Notes: a model not told the origin generated them from the letters alone. Shown: positions 1-8,845, numbered from the stretch's first letter. The stretch: DNA of 14,193 bases from Lysobacteraceae bacterium (GCA_011682665.1 JAACEG010000015.1:1-14193), one strand, 5' to 3'. Numbers and translations are program-made.

Positions 1-894
1 TCTGTTTGCTTGTCAGGAGTAACCTTAGGTCTTGTTTTAAATCCTTATTTTTATAAAAATCTTTATTTTTATTACCAACAAATTATTCAAATTGGCATTA
101 TCAACTATCAAGATAAAATAAATGTTGGGGGAGAATGGTATCCTTATCCTCCTTTAGAATTATTGCAAAGCTCTTTAATTGTTTTCTTTATTTTTTTAAT
201 TGCTCTTTTTTTATTTTTAATTTCAATAAAAAAACAAAACGCGAAAAGCATATCACTTTTAATATTAAGTTTCTTTTTTCTAGCGCTCACTTTAAAATCA
301 AGAAGATATGTTGAATATTTAATTCCTTTTTTGATTGTTTCTTCTGCTTTTATAATCACTTTTTCTTTAAAAGACAATTTTGTTCATGATATCTATTTTT
401 TATTTCACAAATTTTATAAAAATAAAAAAATAGCTTTTTATTGCTTAGCTATTTTTTTGATTTCTTTTTTTAGCGTTATAAGTTTTAAGGAAGTTAAGAG
501 GACAAAACAGGACCTTTCTGTTGGCTCAAATTTAACGCTTTATAAAAATTCCGCAAAATATTTAAAAAACAATTCTTCTGCTAAAGAAATCATTTTTCAA
601 ACTGACTGGGATGACTTTCCTCCTTTGTTTTATTATAATAATTATAATTATTATATAGTAGGATTAGATCCGACCTTTATGTATAAATATAACAAACAGC
701 TTTATAATGAATATACGCAAATCACAACAGGGCAAGATAGCTATAATTTATATAAAAAAATAAAATATGATTTTAAAGCCAATCTTGTTCTTCTTGACAA
801 AAAACATTCTTTACTAAAAAATAATCTGATAAAAAATAATCATTTTATTTTAACTTATCAAGATGATGAAGCTGAAATTTATAAAATAAATTAA
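1..894 (+). CDS. C-terminal part of a multi-span membrane protein, probably GT-C-like glycosyltransferase (5' end outside window)
   Basis: The reading frame is open from base 1 and ends at TAA 892-894, so the gene starts before the window. A TTG at position 10 could be read as a start but is not needed. Four hydrophobic segments are visible at about nt 175-228, 256-294, 310-366 and 424-480. A soluble tail of about 130 residues follows and closes the protein. Recognisable stretches are GGEWYPY (near nt 127-150), LKSRRYVEYLIPFL just before the third membrane segment, and FYYNNYNYYIVGLDPTFMY in the tail. This layout (membrane helices, an SRR-x-x-EY motif, then an exported domain) resembles GT-C/PMT-type glycosyltransferases (family 39 and relatives) that use lipid-linked sugars at the outer face of the membrane. 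The catalytic N-terminal loops of such enzymes would lie outside the window, so the function is inferred. The gene converges on rpoC with a 15-nt gap and no visible terminator. Confidence 0.55.
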   Translation, partial: SVCLSGVTLGLVLNPYFYKNLYFYYQQIIQIGIINYQDKINVGGEWYPYPPLELLQSSLIVFFIFLIALFLFLISIKKQNAKSISLLILSFFFLALTLKSRRYVEYLIPFLIVSSAFIITFSLKDNFVHDIYFLFHKFYKNKKIAFYCLAIFLISFFSVISFKEVKRTKQDLSVGSNLTLYKNSAKYLKNNSSAKEIIFQTDWDDFPPLFYYNNYNYYIVGLDPTFMYKYNKQLYNEYTQITTGQDSYNLYKKIKYDFKANLVLLDKKHSLLKNNLIKNNHFILTYQDDEAEIYKIN

Positions 895-909
895 ACAAAT
901 TTAAATTAT

Positions 910-3900
910 CTATCCTTTGAAGCCAGTGCCAGCTGGAATCAAACGTCCAATAATTACGTTCTCTTTTAAACCATCCAAAGTATCCACTCTTCCGCTTAAA
1001 GAAGCGTCAATTAAAACTTTTGAAGTTTCCTGAAAGGAGGCGGCTGATAGAAAGCTTTTAGTAGAAAGAGAAACCTTTGTTATACCTAATAATAACTCCT
1101 TCCCTTTTGCTTTTACCCCTCCGGCTTTCTCTATTTTTTTATTTTCTCTATTAAATTCTACCAAATCAATAACTGCTCCTGGCAAAAAATTAGTATCACC
1201 ATCAGCTTTAATAAATACTTTAGAAAACATTTGACGCGCAATAATCTCTATATGTTTATCATTTAAGGGTTGTCCTTGTGATGAGTAAAGATATTGAATT
1301 TCATCAATAATATATTTTTGGACAGCAAACTTACCTCTTAATTTAAAAAGCTGTTGCAAATCTAAGCTACCTTCTGTTAACTGTTGCCCTCTTTTTACAA
1401 CTTCATTGTTTTTAACCCAAATATCAACTCCCTTTGAAACCAAAAACTCATTAACTTTATTAACTTCATAAGAAACCGTTATCTGATCTGAAAAAATTTG
1501 AACCTTTCCATCGTTTTTACTTTTAACTTTTATCTTATTATTTTTTGTAAATAAAACATCACCCGCAAAAATATTCTGTTTATTTTTAACTTTAATATCA
1601 ATTTTTACATCAATCTTTTCTTTTCTTTCTTTAGCTGTTTTAAACAAATATTTATCTGTATCTATTGATTTGAATTCTAATTTGATTGTTTTCTGTCCAT
1701 GAACATTTTCTAAAACAACCTTCCCAGTAGCATCTTTTATGGTTCGTTGTTGTTGTTCAATCTTTACAACTCCGTCTTCATCAGCTAAAATTCCTTTGTT
1801 TCTTGGAATCCTAACTTCAAATATTTCTTCAACTCTTGGCAATCCTTGGGTAATATCAGTGCCGGCGACTCCACCTGTATGGAATGTTCTCATTGTAAGC
1901 TGAGTGCCTGGTTCGCCAATTGATTGCGCAGCGACAATTCCGACCGTTGCTCCTTTCTTGACTAATTTATCAAACCCTAAATCCCAACCATAACATTTTT
2001 TACAAATACCTTTTGATGACTTGCAAGATATAACTGAACGAATTTTTATCTTATCTAAGTCTAATTTTCTTATTTTTTCTTTTTCTATTTCTGTTATAAT
2101 TTGTCCTTTTTTAACAACTTTTTCTTTGGTTTTTTTATCTATAATATCTTCTAAAGAAACCCTGCCAACTACTCTATCCGCAATAGTGCTCCCTATCTTT
2201 TCACTATTTTCTTTTGTTATTTCAATCCCGCGAGTGTCCCCGCAATCATCTTCAGTAATAAAAATATCCTGAGCAACATCAACTAAACGTCGCGTTAAAT
2301 ATCCGGCATTAGCCGTTCTTAAAGCAGTGTCGGAAAGTCCTTTCCTCGATCCATGAGTTGAAATAAAAAATTCTAACACGCCAAATCCAGTTTTAAAATT
2401 TCCTTTAACAGGTAACTCTATAATATCCCCTGAAGGACTGCTCACTAACCCCTTCATCCCAATTACTTGAGTCAATTGCCCCCAATGACCTTTCGCCTTA
2501 GAATCGATAATAGAATAAATTGATCCATTTTTATCCAAAATTTTCTTCGCTAAAGACACAATTTTTTCTTTTGTAATAGTCCAAATTTCAATTATTTTAC
2601 TATGTCTTTCTGTCTCAGTTAAAAGTCCTGCAAAATATTGTTTTTTAACTTCCTCAACTTTTTTTTCAGCTTCATCTAAGATATTATTTTTTTCTTTTAT
2701 TTCTGGCAAATCTCCAATCCCCCAAGAAAGTCCTGAGCGAGTAATATATTTAAATCCTAAAGCTTTAACATCATCAACAAACTGCACAGTTCTTTCTCGA
2801 CCATAAATGCTAAAAATTGATCTTACTAATTTTCTTATAACCACTGTGTCTATTTTATTATCTTGGTAATCCATGCCTTTAGGCAATGTTTTATTAAAAA
2901 TAATTTTCCCGACTGTAGTTGTAAGAACTGATTTTTTATTTTTACCTATGGAATCATCTACCTTTACTTTAATTAAATCTCTTAAACCAATTTTGCCCAT
3001 CTTATAAACTAAAATAGCTTGTTCGGGACTAATAAATGTTTTAAGTTTCTTTTGATCTATATTTTTATTTTTAACAGAAGTTAAATAATAACATCCCCAA
3101 GCAATATCTTGGTTAGGAGATACAACAGGGTCGCCGGTCGCTGGTTTTAACAAGTTTTTACTTGATTGCATTAAATTTTTCGCTTCTTCTTGGGCATTTT
3201 TAGTTAAAGGCAAATGAACAGCCATCTGGTCTCCGTCAAAATCAGCATTAAAAGCGCTACAAACCATTGGATGAATTTGTATCGCTTTCCCTTCAATTAA
3301 AATCGGTTTAAAGGCTTGAATACCTAAACGATGCAAAGTAGGAGCCCGATTCAAAAGAACATAAGCTCCAGAAATAATATTTTCTAAAATATCCCAAATT
3401 TCAACTCTTTCTTCATTTATAAAACGAAGAGCGCTTTTCACATTATGAACAATCTCAGCTTTAATAAGCTTGCTAATTACAAATGGTTTAAATAATTCTA
3501 AAGCCATTTCTTTCGGCAAACCGCATTGATTTAATTTTAAATTAGGCCCAACAATAATAACGCTTCTAGCTGAGTAATCAACCCTTTTCCCTAAAAGATT
3601 TTGTCTGAATCTACCTTGCTTTCCTTTTAAAATATCCGCTATTGATTTCAACATTCTTTTCTGCCCAGTTGAAGCCGTCACTGTTTTACCATGTCTAGCG
3701 TTATTATCAATTAAAGCATCAACCGCTTCCTGCAACATTCTTTTCTCGTTTCTACAAATAACTTCCGGGGCATTTAACTTAATCAATTGTTTTAAACGAT
3801 TATTACGATTGATAATACGGCGGTACAAATCATTTAAATCAGAAGTCGCAAAACGTCCGCCATCTAAAGCAACCATGGGGCGAAGATCCGGCGGGATAAC

Positions 3901-4821
3901 AGGAATCGCAGTTAGAATCATCCACTCAGGACGAACTTTATTATTTCTCAAATTTCTTAATGTTTTTGCCTTTCTCACCATTTTTTCCTTCTTAATTCCT
4001 TTTAAATTTTTTATAGTTAAATTTATCTTATCTATATTCTTATCTAAATCTATTTCTGTTAACAATTTTTTTATAGCTTCCGCTCCAATTTCAGCTTCAA
4101 AAATATGACCATATTTTAAAGAAAGATTCTGATATTGCATTTCTGTTAAAATCTTCATTTTTTTCAAATCTTTCAATTCTTTTTCAGAAACAATAAAAAT
4201 CTCTTCTAATTTTTCCATTTCTTGGCTTTTTTGTTCCTCTACTTCCCTAAGTTGTTTTTCTTTTTCTTTATCATCTTTTTTCTTATCAGATTTTATTCTT
4301 TGAATTTCAGATTGACTTTTTTTAATAATTTTTTTCTTTTTTTCCTTAAATTCTTCTTTCATTTCTTCTAAAACATCCTCTTTTAATTTTTGATCAACAT
4401 TAATCACAATAAAATTCGCAAAATATATAATCTTCTCTAAAACAGATAAAGAAAGACCTAGCAACATTCCAATTCTCGAAGGAACGCTTCTTAAAAACCA
4501 AATATGGCTCACCGGAACAGCTAAATCAATATGGCCCATTCTTTCTCTCCGAACTATAGATCTTGTAACTTCTACACCGCATTTATCGCAAACGATCCCT
4601 TTATATCTAATTTTCTTATATTTTCCACAATAACACTCCCAATCTTTAGAAGGGCCAAAAATTCTCTCACAAAAAAGCCCATCCTTTTCTGGCTTTTGCG
4701 TTCTATAATTAATTGTTTCAGGCCTTATAACCTCTCCATGAGACCAGTTATGAATTACCTCGGGAGAAGCTAATCTAAGTCTTATGGCCTCAAAATCTGT
4801 TGTCTTTATTAAATTTGGCAT
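910..4821 (-). CDS. rpoC: DNA-directed RNA polymerase subunit beta' (RpoC)
   Basis: This is the beta' subunit of RNA polymerase, 1303 residues, which carries the catalytic magnesium. The N-terminal zinc site is C63, C65, C78, C81. The active-site motif NADFDGD spans residues 525-531, with metal-binding D527, D529 and D531. The trigger-loop region (KGLSDTALRTANAGYLTRR) is intact. The second zinc site is C860, C933, C940, C943. SIGEPGTQLTMRTFHTGG follows, and the conserved C-terminal GRLIPAGTGF closes the protein. The start is supported by the family-typical opening (DFEAIRLRLASPEVI followed by SHGEV). A Lys/Glu-rich coiled-coil insertion of about 80 residues occupies roughly 143-223, between the FANFIVINV and ILTEMQY segments. 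This moves the active site about 67 residues later than in E. coli (D460). The gene lies downstream of rpoB in the usual order, but after a 443-bp gap. I see no Shine-Dalgarno motif. The stop is TAG at 910-912. Confidence 0.98.
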   Translation of the reverse strand: MPNLIKTTDFEAIRLRLASPEVIHNWSHGEVIRPETINYRTQKPEKDGLFCERIFGPSKDWECYCGKYKKIRYKGIVCDKCGVEVTRSIVRRERMGHIDLAVPVSHIWFLRSVPSRIGMLLGLSLSVLEKIIYFANFIVINVDQKLKEDVLEEMKEEFKEKKKKIIKKSQSEIQRIKSDKKKDDKEKEKQLREVEEQKSQEMEKLEEIFIVSEKELKDLKKMKILTEMQYQNLSLKYGHIFEAEIGAEAIKKLLTEIDLDKNIDKINLTIKNLKGIKKEKMVRKAKTLRNLRNNKVRPEWMILTAIPVIPPDLRPMVALDGGRFATSDLNDLYRRIINRNNRLKQLIKLNAPEVICRNEKRMLQEAVDALIDNNARHGKTVTASTGQKRMLKSIADILKGKQGRFRQNLLGKRVDYSARSVIIVGPNLKLNQCGLPKEMALELFKPFVISKLIKAEIVHNVKSALRFINEERVEIWDILENIISGAYVLLNRAPTLHRLGIQAFKPILIEGKAIQIHPMVCSAFNADFDGDQMAVHLPLTKNAQEEAKNLMQSSKNLLKPATGDPVVSPNQDIAWGCYYLTSVKNKNIDQKKLKTFISPEQAILVYKMGKIGLRDLIKVKVDDSIGKNKKSVLTTTVGKIIFNKTLPKGMDYQDNKIDTVVIRKLVRSIFSIYGRERTVQFVDDVKALGFKYITRSGLSWGIGDLPEIKEKNNILDEAEKKVEEVKKQYFAGLLTETERHSKIIEIWTITKEKIVSLAKKILDKNGSIYSIIDSKAKGHWGQLTQVIGMKGLVSSPSGDIIELPVKGNFKTGFGVLEFFISTHGSRKGLSDTALRTANAGYLTRRLVDVAQDIFITEDDCGDTRGIEITKENSEKIGSTIADRVVGRVSLEDIIDKKTKEKVVKKGQIITEIEKEKIRKLDLDKIKIRSVISCKSSKGICKKCYGWDLGFDKLVKKGATVGIVAAQSIGEPGTQLTMRTFHTGGVAGTDITQGLPRVEEIFEVRIPRNKGILADEDGVVKIEQQQRTIKDATGKVVLENVHGQKTIKLEFKSIDTDKYLFKTAKERKEKIDVKIDIKVKNKQNIFAGDVLFTKNNKIKVKSKNDGKVQIFSDQITVSYEVNKVNEFLVSKGVDIWVKNNEVVKRGQQLTEGSLDLQQLFKLRGKFAVQKYIIDEIQYLYSSQGQPLNDKHIEIIARQMFSKVFIKADGDTNFLPGAVIDLVEFNRENKKIEKAGGVKAKGKELLLGITKVSLSTKSFLSAASFQETSKVLIDASLSGRVDTLDGLKENVIIGRLIPAGTGFKG

Positions 4822-4860
4822 ATAAAAAATTCAAAGTTAAAAATGCAAAATGCAAAATAA

Positions 4861-4880
4861 ATATTATAAAATATTATAAA
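4861..4880. repeat. Two perfect tandem copies of a 10-bp AT repeat
   Basis: The decamer atattataaa occurs twice in a row, followed by the related attatatta. Just before it is a short 7-bp periodicity (aaaatgc twice, about 4840-4855). This looks like simple-sequence slippage in the AT-rich region upstream of rpoC, with no function evident. Confidence 0.8.
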
Positions 4881-5028
4881 ATTATATTAGTTTAAAACAA
4901 ACTTTATAATTTTGGATATTATATTATTATAAATAAAATCTCATATTAAATTAAAATAAATATAATTACTGTGAATTAGGAAATACCTAAATCTCACGTC
5001 ATTACGAAGAATAAAGCAAAACAAAATA

Positions 5029-5040
5029 CCTGCCGGCAGG
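5029..5040. repeat. Perfect 12-bp GC-rich palindrome
   Basis: The sequence cctgccggcagg is fully self-complementary and stands out in an AT-rich spacer. It sits inside the left inner arm of element B at the point where the better copy reads gacgaag before caatcc. It shares the cctgccgg core with the unit at 10046-10063. Confidence 0.75.
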
Positions 5041-5088
5041 CAATCCCAAAAATTGGCAATAATATTCATAAGATTGATTCACTCATCT

Positions 5089-5110
5089 TTCGCCAGCTGG
5101 CAGAGGCGAA
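5089..5110. repeat. GC-rich palindromic hairpin inside element B
   Basis: Arms ttcgcc (5089-5094) and ggcgaa (5105-5110) form a 6-bp stem. An overlapping perfect 10-bp palindrome, gccagctggc, lies at 5092-5101. The sequence is absent from the corresponding arm of the element at 9785-9927, so it looks like a small insertion. Confidence 0.6.
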
Positions 5111-5207
5111 GCTTATAATGATATTTCGTAATTCAAGATAATTAAAAATTGATTTTATTCATCTTGTTTAACAATAAAATTATTTTAAATTACTTTTCAC
5201 AAAAATA

Positions 5208-5231
5208 AATTTTAAACACAATTTTAAACAC
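5208..5231. repeat. Two perfect tandem copies of a 12-bp repeat
   Basis: aattttaaacac is repeated exactly, followed by aat. It lies about 35 bases beyond the rpoB stop codon on the spacer side. No function is evident. Confidence 0.8.
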
Positions 5232-5264
5232 AATACTTTACTTTTATTTATTTTTTTCGTTTTC

Positions 5265-8200
5265 TTATTTTTTAAAATTCAAATTATCTATAATATTTTT
5301 AGTTTCTATATATTCTTTTGCTTTTATCACTCTTTCATGTTTATCAAGCAACTCAATATTTAAACATAATCCCTTAAGTTCTCTAGTTAGGACATTAAAC
5401 GATTCGGGAATATTCACCTCTCTTATATCTTCTCCCTTAATAATTGACTCATAGGCCTTTGATCTTCCTGAAACATCGTCTGATTTAATAGTTAACATTT
5501 CTTGCAAAACATGTGCGGCTCCATATCCTTCTAACGCCCAAACTTCCATTTCTCCAAATCTTTGTCCTCCAAATTGAGCTTTCCCGCCTAAGGGTTGTTG
5601 GGTGATAAGAGAATAAGGGCCAATTGATCGTTGATGAATTTTATCCTCAACCATATGATTTAACTTTAACATATAAGCGTAACCAACGACTATTTTTTCA
5701 TCAAAAGGCTCTCCTGTCCTTCCATCATAAAGAGTTAATTTTCCATTTTCTGGATACCCATATTTCTTTAGTTCTTCACGAATAATTCCTTCAGGAATCC
5801 CAGCCAAGGGAGGAGTCATAACTTTATATTTTCCGGCATGAGCTGCTAAACCTAAATGTGTTTCTAAAAGTTGTCCTAAATTCATACGAGAAATAACTCC
5901 TAATGGAGATAGTATAATGTCAATTGGCGTCCCATCGGATAAACAAGGCATATTTTCTATCGGCACAACATTTGAGATAACCCCTTTATTCCCATGCCTT
6001 CCAGACATTTTATCTCCTACTTGGATTTTTCTTAAATTAGCCACTGAAATTTGAATAGTTTTAATCACTCCAGGAGAAAGTTTATCGCCTTCTTCACGGG
6101 AAAAGACTTGAACATTAACTACTTTCCCATGTTCTCCATGCTCAAGAATAAGTGAACTGTCGCGAACATCTTTTGATTTTTCTCCAAAAATCGCTCTTAA
6201 TAATTTTTCCTCGCTGGAAAGTTCTGTTTCCCCTTTTGGGGTAATTTTGCCAACCAAAATATTTCCTGATTTGACATCAGCGCCAATTCTGACGATCCCA
6301 TTTTCATCCAAATTCTTTAATCTTTCTTCTCCAATATTAGGAATATCCCTTGTTATTATCTCCGGTCCTAATTTAGTATCTCTAACATCAATAGTATAAT
6401 CATTAATATGAATTGAACTATAAAAATCATCCTTTACTAATCTCTGCGAAATAATCACAGCATCTTCATAGTTATATCCCTCCCAAGACATAAAAGCCAC
6501 TAAAGTATTTCTCCCTAAAGACAATTCTTTCCCGCTTATAGATTGACCATCTGTAATGGCTTGTCCCTTCTTAATATTATCTCCAATTTCAACTATGGGA
6601 TGCTGATTTATACAGGTTGATTGATTTGATCTTACAAATTTTAATAAATCATAAATTTTTGTTTTTTTATCGTTATTTAGTATTTCAATTTTACTTGCTG
6701 AAACACTGACTACCTTTCCATCATATTCTGCTCTCAATACATGCCCAGAATCAAGCGCCGCTCTCTCTTCTACTCCTGTCCCGACCAAAGGCGCTTCTGG
6801 GTTAATAAGAGGGACAGCTTGTCTTTGCATATTTGTCCCCATTGAAGCGCGCACAGCATCATCATGCTCTAAAAAAGGAATCATCGCTGTTGCAATAGAG
6901 ATAATTTCTTTTGGAGAAACATCCATAAAATCAACATTAGAAACATCTTCAATATCTGGATTGCCATATTTTCTAACTTCAACTATTTTATCCAAAAAAT
7001 GCCCTTCTTCATTGACTCTAGGTGTTGAAGTTGTAATAATGCTTTTTTCCTCTTGAAAAGCATCTAAATAAACAATGTCGTCCGTAACAACACTTTTAAT
7101 TGGAATCATTGTTAAACTTTTATCTTTTTCCAATTCTTTTGCTTTTATGGAATTTATTTTTTCTCCTTTCTTAACAATCATTTTTCTTTTTATTTTTATA
7201 TCTTGTAAAGATACTTTTCCAACAGTAAATTCCGCTTTATTTTCTACTTTGTTTAAAACTTTTCTAAAAGGAGCTTCTAAAAAACCATATTCATTAATAT
7301 TAGCATAACTCGCCAAATGTCCAACTAATCCAATGTTTGGTCCTTCAGGAGTTGATATTGGACAAATTTTTCCATAATGGGTTCTATGAACATCTCTTAC
7401 CTCAAACCCAGCTCTCTCTCTTGTTAAACCGCCTGGACCCATGGCTGATAATCTTCTCTTATGTTCTAACTCGGCTAAGGGATTTGTCTGATCCATAAAT
7501 TGACAAAGCTGAGAAGACATAAAAAATTCCTTTATAGCTGAAAATAGTGGCCTTGAGTTAATAAGTCTAGCAGGCGTAATAATACTTTCGTCAATAGTGC
7601 TCATTCTGTCTCTAATAATTCTTTCCATTCTTGCCATACCAATACGAAATCTATTTTGAATTAGTTCTCCAACGGTTCTTACTCGACGATTTCCTAAATG
7701 ATCAATATCGTCCGCTTCTTTTTGAGAGATATTTAATTTAATAATTTCTTTAATAACATTAATTAAATCTTGTTTTCTAAAAACTCTATTTTCTCTTGTA
7801 TTTTCAAGATTCTCATTAAAACGACGATTTATCTTATAACGCCCGACTTTTCCAAAATCATATCTATCAAATCTAAAAAACATTGCATTAATTAAAAAAC
7901 GAATATTATCAATCCCGGCCAAATCACCTGGCCTTATTCTTTTATAAACCTCCATTAACCCTTCTTCTTCGGTTTTTGTAATGTCTTTTTTAAGAGTTGA
8001 CTCAGTATAATTAAAGTCAGGATGAGTTTCGACACCTTGAAATATTCTTTTGATTTCTTCATCGGTACTATATCCAAAAGCTCGCAAAAGAGAAGTTATC
8101 GCAATTTTTCTTTTTCTATCAATTTTAACCCAAATAACATTGTTTATATCTGTTTCTATTTCAAGCCAAGCTCCTCTGTTTGGAATAACCTTAGCTCCAT

Positions 8201-8708
8201 AATAATTTTTCCCGCGAATATTTTCAGAAAAAAAGAAAACCCCAGCGCTTCTTATTAATTGCGAAACAACTACTCTTTCAATTCCATTAATAATAAAAGT
8301 TCCATTTTTCGTCATTAATGGAATATCTCCTAAATAAACTTCCTGCCTATTAATTTTTTTTCCATTTCTTTTTAGTTCAATATTTACTCTCATAGGACTT
8401 TCATAATTAACATTTTTCTTTTTACTAGTTCTTTCATCAAACTTAGGATCATCAAAATAATAATCCTTAAAAAAAAGTTCTATTTTTTGTCCTCCTGAGC
8501 TCTTAATAGGTGAAATCTCATCAAAAATATCTTTTATTCCTTCTTTCAAAAACCAATTGTAAGATTTTTTTTGTATGCCTACTAAATCTGGTAAAGGCAT
8601 AGCATCTCCTTTATTTTTGGTAACTGCTATATATTTTTTATCTCCAATATCATCGTTCTTATTTTCATATACAAACAAAATTCGCTTCTTGGTTTTTTGT
8701 TTAGACAT
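5265..8708 (-). CDS. rpoB: DNA-directed RNA polymerase subunit beta (RpoB)
   Basis: This is the beta subunit of RNA polymerase, 1147 residues. It is shorter than E. coli (1342) and slightly shorter than B. subtilis (1193), and has the compact form without large lineage-specific insertions. Landmarks in order are PLPDLVGIQKKSYNWFL near the N-terminus, then the rifampicin-cluster region SSQLCQFMDQTNPLAELEHK with RRLSAMGPGGL (about 398-428). Next come RERAGFEVRDV, CPISTPEGPNIGL (about 449-461), GYNYEDAVIIS (active-site ED), and the catalytic lysine loop KIQVGDKMSGRHGNKGVIS. Near the C-terminus are GEMEVWALEGYGAAHVLQE and the clamp segment DVSGRSKAYESI. The start ATG gives a family-like N-terminus but has no Shine-Dalgarno motif. 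The upstream gene is a TauE-type permease, not rplL, so a dedicated promoter in the 211-bp leader is likely. Relative to E. coli the rifampicin region has S512C, N518T, S522A, L533M and E562S equivalents. Confidence 0.98.
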   Translation of the reverse strand: MSKQKTKKRILFVYENKNDDIGDKKYIAVTKNKGDAMPLPDLVGIQKKSYNWFLKEGIKDIFDEISPIKSSGGQKIELFFKDYYFDDPKFDERTSKKKNVNYESPMRVNIELKRNGKKINRQEVYLGDIPLMTKNGTFIINGIERVVVSQLIRSAGVFFFSENIRGKNYYGAKVIPNRGAWLEIETDINNVIWVKIDRKRKIAITSLLRAFGYSTDEEIKRIFQGVETHPDFNYTESTLKKDITKTEEEGLMEVYKRIRPGDLAGIDNIRFLINAMFFRFDRYDFGKVGRYKINRRFNENLENTRENRVFRKQDLINVIKEIIKLNISQKEADDIDHLGNRRVRTVGELIQNRFRIGMARMERIIRDRMSTIDESIITPARLINSRPLFSAIKEFFMSSQLCQFMDQTNPLAELEHKRRLSAMGPGGLTRERAGFEVRDVHRTHYGKICPISTPEGPNIGLVGHLASYANINEYGFLEAPFRKVLNKVENKAEFTVGKVSLQDIKIKRKMIVKKGEKINSIKAKELEKDKSLTMIPIKSVVTDDIVYLDAFQEEKSIITTSTPRVNEEGHFLDKIVEVRKYGNPDIEDVSNVDFMDVSPKEIISIATAMIPFLEHDDAVRASMGTNMQRQAVPLINPEAPLVGTGVEERAALDSGHVLRAEYDGKVVSVSASKIEILNNDKKTKIYDLLKFVRSNQSTCINQHPIVEIGDNIKKGQAITDGQSISGKELSLGRNTLVAFMSWEGYNYEDAVIISQRLVKDDFYSSIHINDYTIDVRDTKLGPEIITRDIPNIGEERLKNLDENGIVRIGADVKSGNILVGKITPKGETELSSEEKLLRAIFGEKSKDVRDSSLILEHGEHGKVVNVQVFSREEGDKLSPGVIKTIQISVANLRKIQVGDKMSGRHGNKGVISNVVPIENMPCLSDGTPIDIILSPLGVISRMNLGQLLETHLGLAAHAGKYKVMTPPLAGIPEGIIREELKKYGYPENGKLTLYDGRTGEPFDEKIVVGYAYMLKLNHMVEDKIHQRSIGPYSLITQQPLGGKAQFGGQRFGEMEVWALEGYGAAHVLQEMLTIKSDDVSGRSKAYESIIKGEDIREVNIPESFNVLTRELKGLCLNIELLDKHERVIKAKEYIETKNIIDNLNFKK

Positions 8709-8765
8709 AAATAAATATTTTTAATGATAATAAAATTATGAAAAATCTATAAAAATACAAAAATT

Positions 8766-8790
8766 ACTCGCCCCCATTAAAAAGACGAGT
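8766..8790 (-). terminator. Weak hairpin with T-runs on both sides (possible terminator or attenuator before rpoB)
   Basis: Arms actcg (8766-8770) and cgagt (8786-8790) enclose a 15-base loop. Read on the minus strand, the stem is followed by aatttttgtattttt. On the plus strand it is followed by ttattttttt. The stem is only 5 bp, so termination is uncertain. Its position 58 bases upstream of the rpoB ATG would suit either termination of permease transcripts or attenuation in the rpoB leader. Confidence 0.3.
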
Positions 8791-8845
8791 TTATTTTTTT
8801 TAAGTTAATATTAAATGTTTTTTAACATGCTCATGGTTAAGCACT

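Larger units (their letters stand above)
4971..5137. repeat. Degenerate copy (B) of an intergenic inverted-repeat element
   Basis: The ends form inverted repeats: gaattaggaaat (4973-4984) against atttcgtaattc (5123-5134), 11 of 12 matched. Along its whole length it can be aligned by eye with the element at 9785-9927 in the same orientation. Shared blocks include gaaatac-taaat at the left end, a gtc-tt-cga block, caatcc followed by aattggc near 5041-5057, a gattg-ttc block at 5072-5080, and aatga-atttcgtaatt followed by caag at the right end. Compared with the other copy it has decayed inner arms and two extra GC-rich palindromes. There is no ORF, so it is a non-autonomous, REP- or MITE-like element by appearance. 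Confidence 0.65.
4822..5264. other. Long non-coding spacer between rpoB and rpoC
   Basis: These 443 bases separate the rpoB stop from the rpoC start. I find no credible ORF, tRNA or clear terminator. The rpoC-proximal third is extremely A/T-rich with short tandem repeats. The middle holds a degenerate inverted-repeat element with two embedded GC-rich palindromes. The rpoB-proximal part is A/T-rich with a 12-bp tandem repeat. Many TATAAT-like hexamers occur on the minus strand, but none has a convincing -35 partner, so a separate rpoC promoter cannot be called. Confidence 0.9.

Noticed and set aside
10..12. TTG at position 10 as the start of the first gene
   Set aside because: The frame is open to base 1 and the protein begins mid-domain, so the gene is cut by the window edge. 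The TTG is an ordinary Leu codon.
2021..4773. Plus-strand ORFs inside rpoC (2021-2272, 3809-4108, 4531-4773)
   Set aside because: They lie antisense to conserved RpoC coding sequence, have no recognisable motifs and are explained as shadow frames. The same applies to 7075-7308 and 8022-8258 in rpoB and to 144-377 in the first gene.
7353..7355. Loss of the rifampicin-contacting glutamate (E565) in RpoB
   Set aside because: Careful alignment shows the changed residue is the E562 equivalent. The E of TPEG (E565) is retained.
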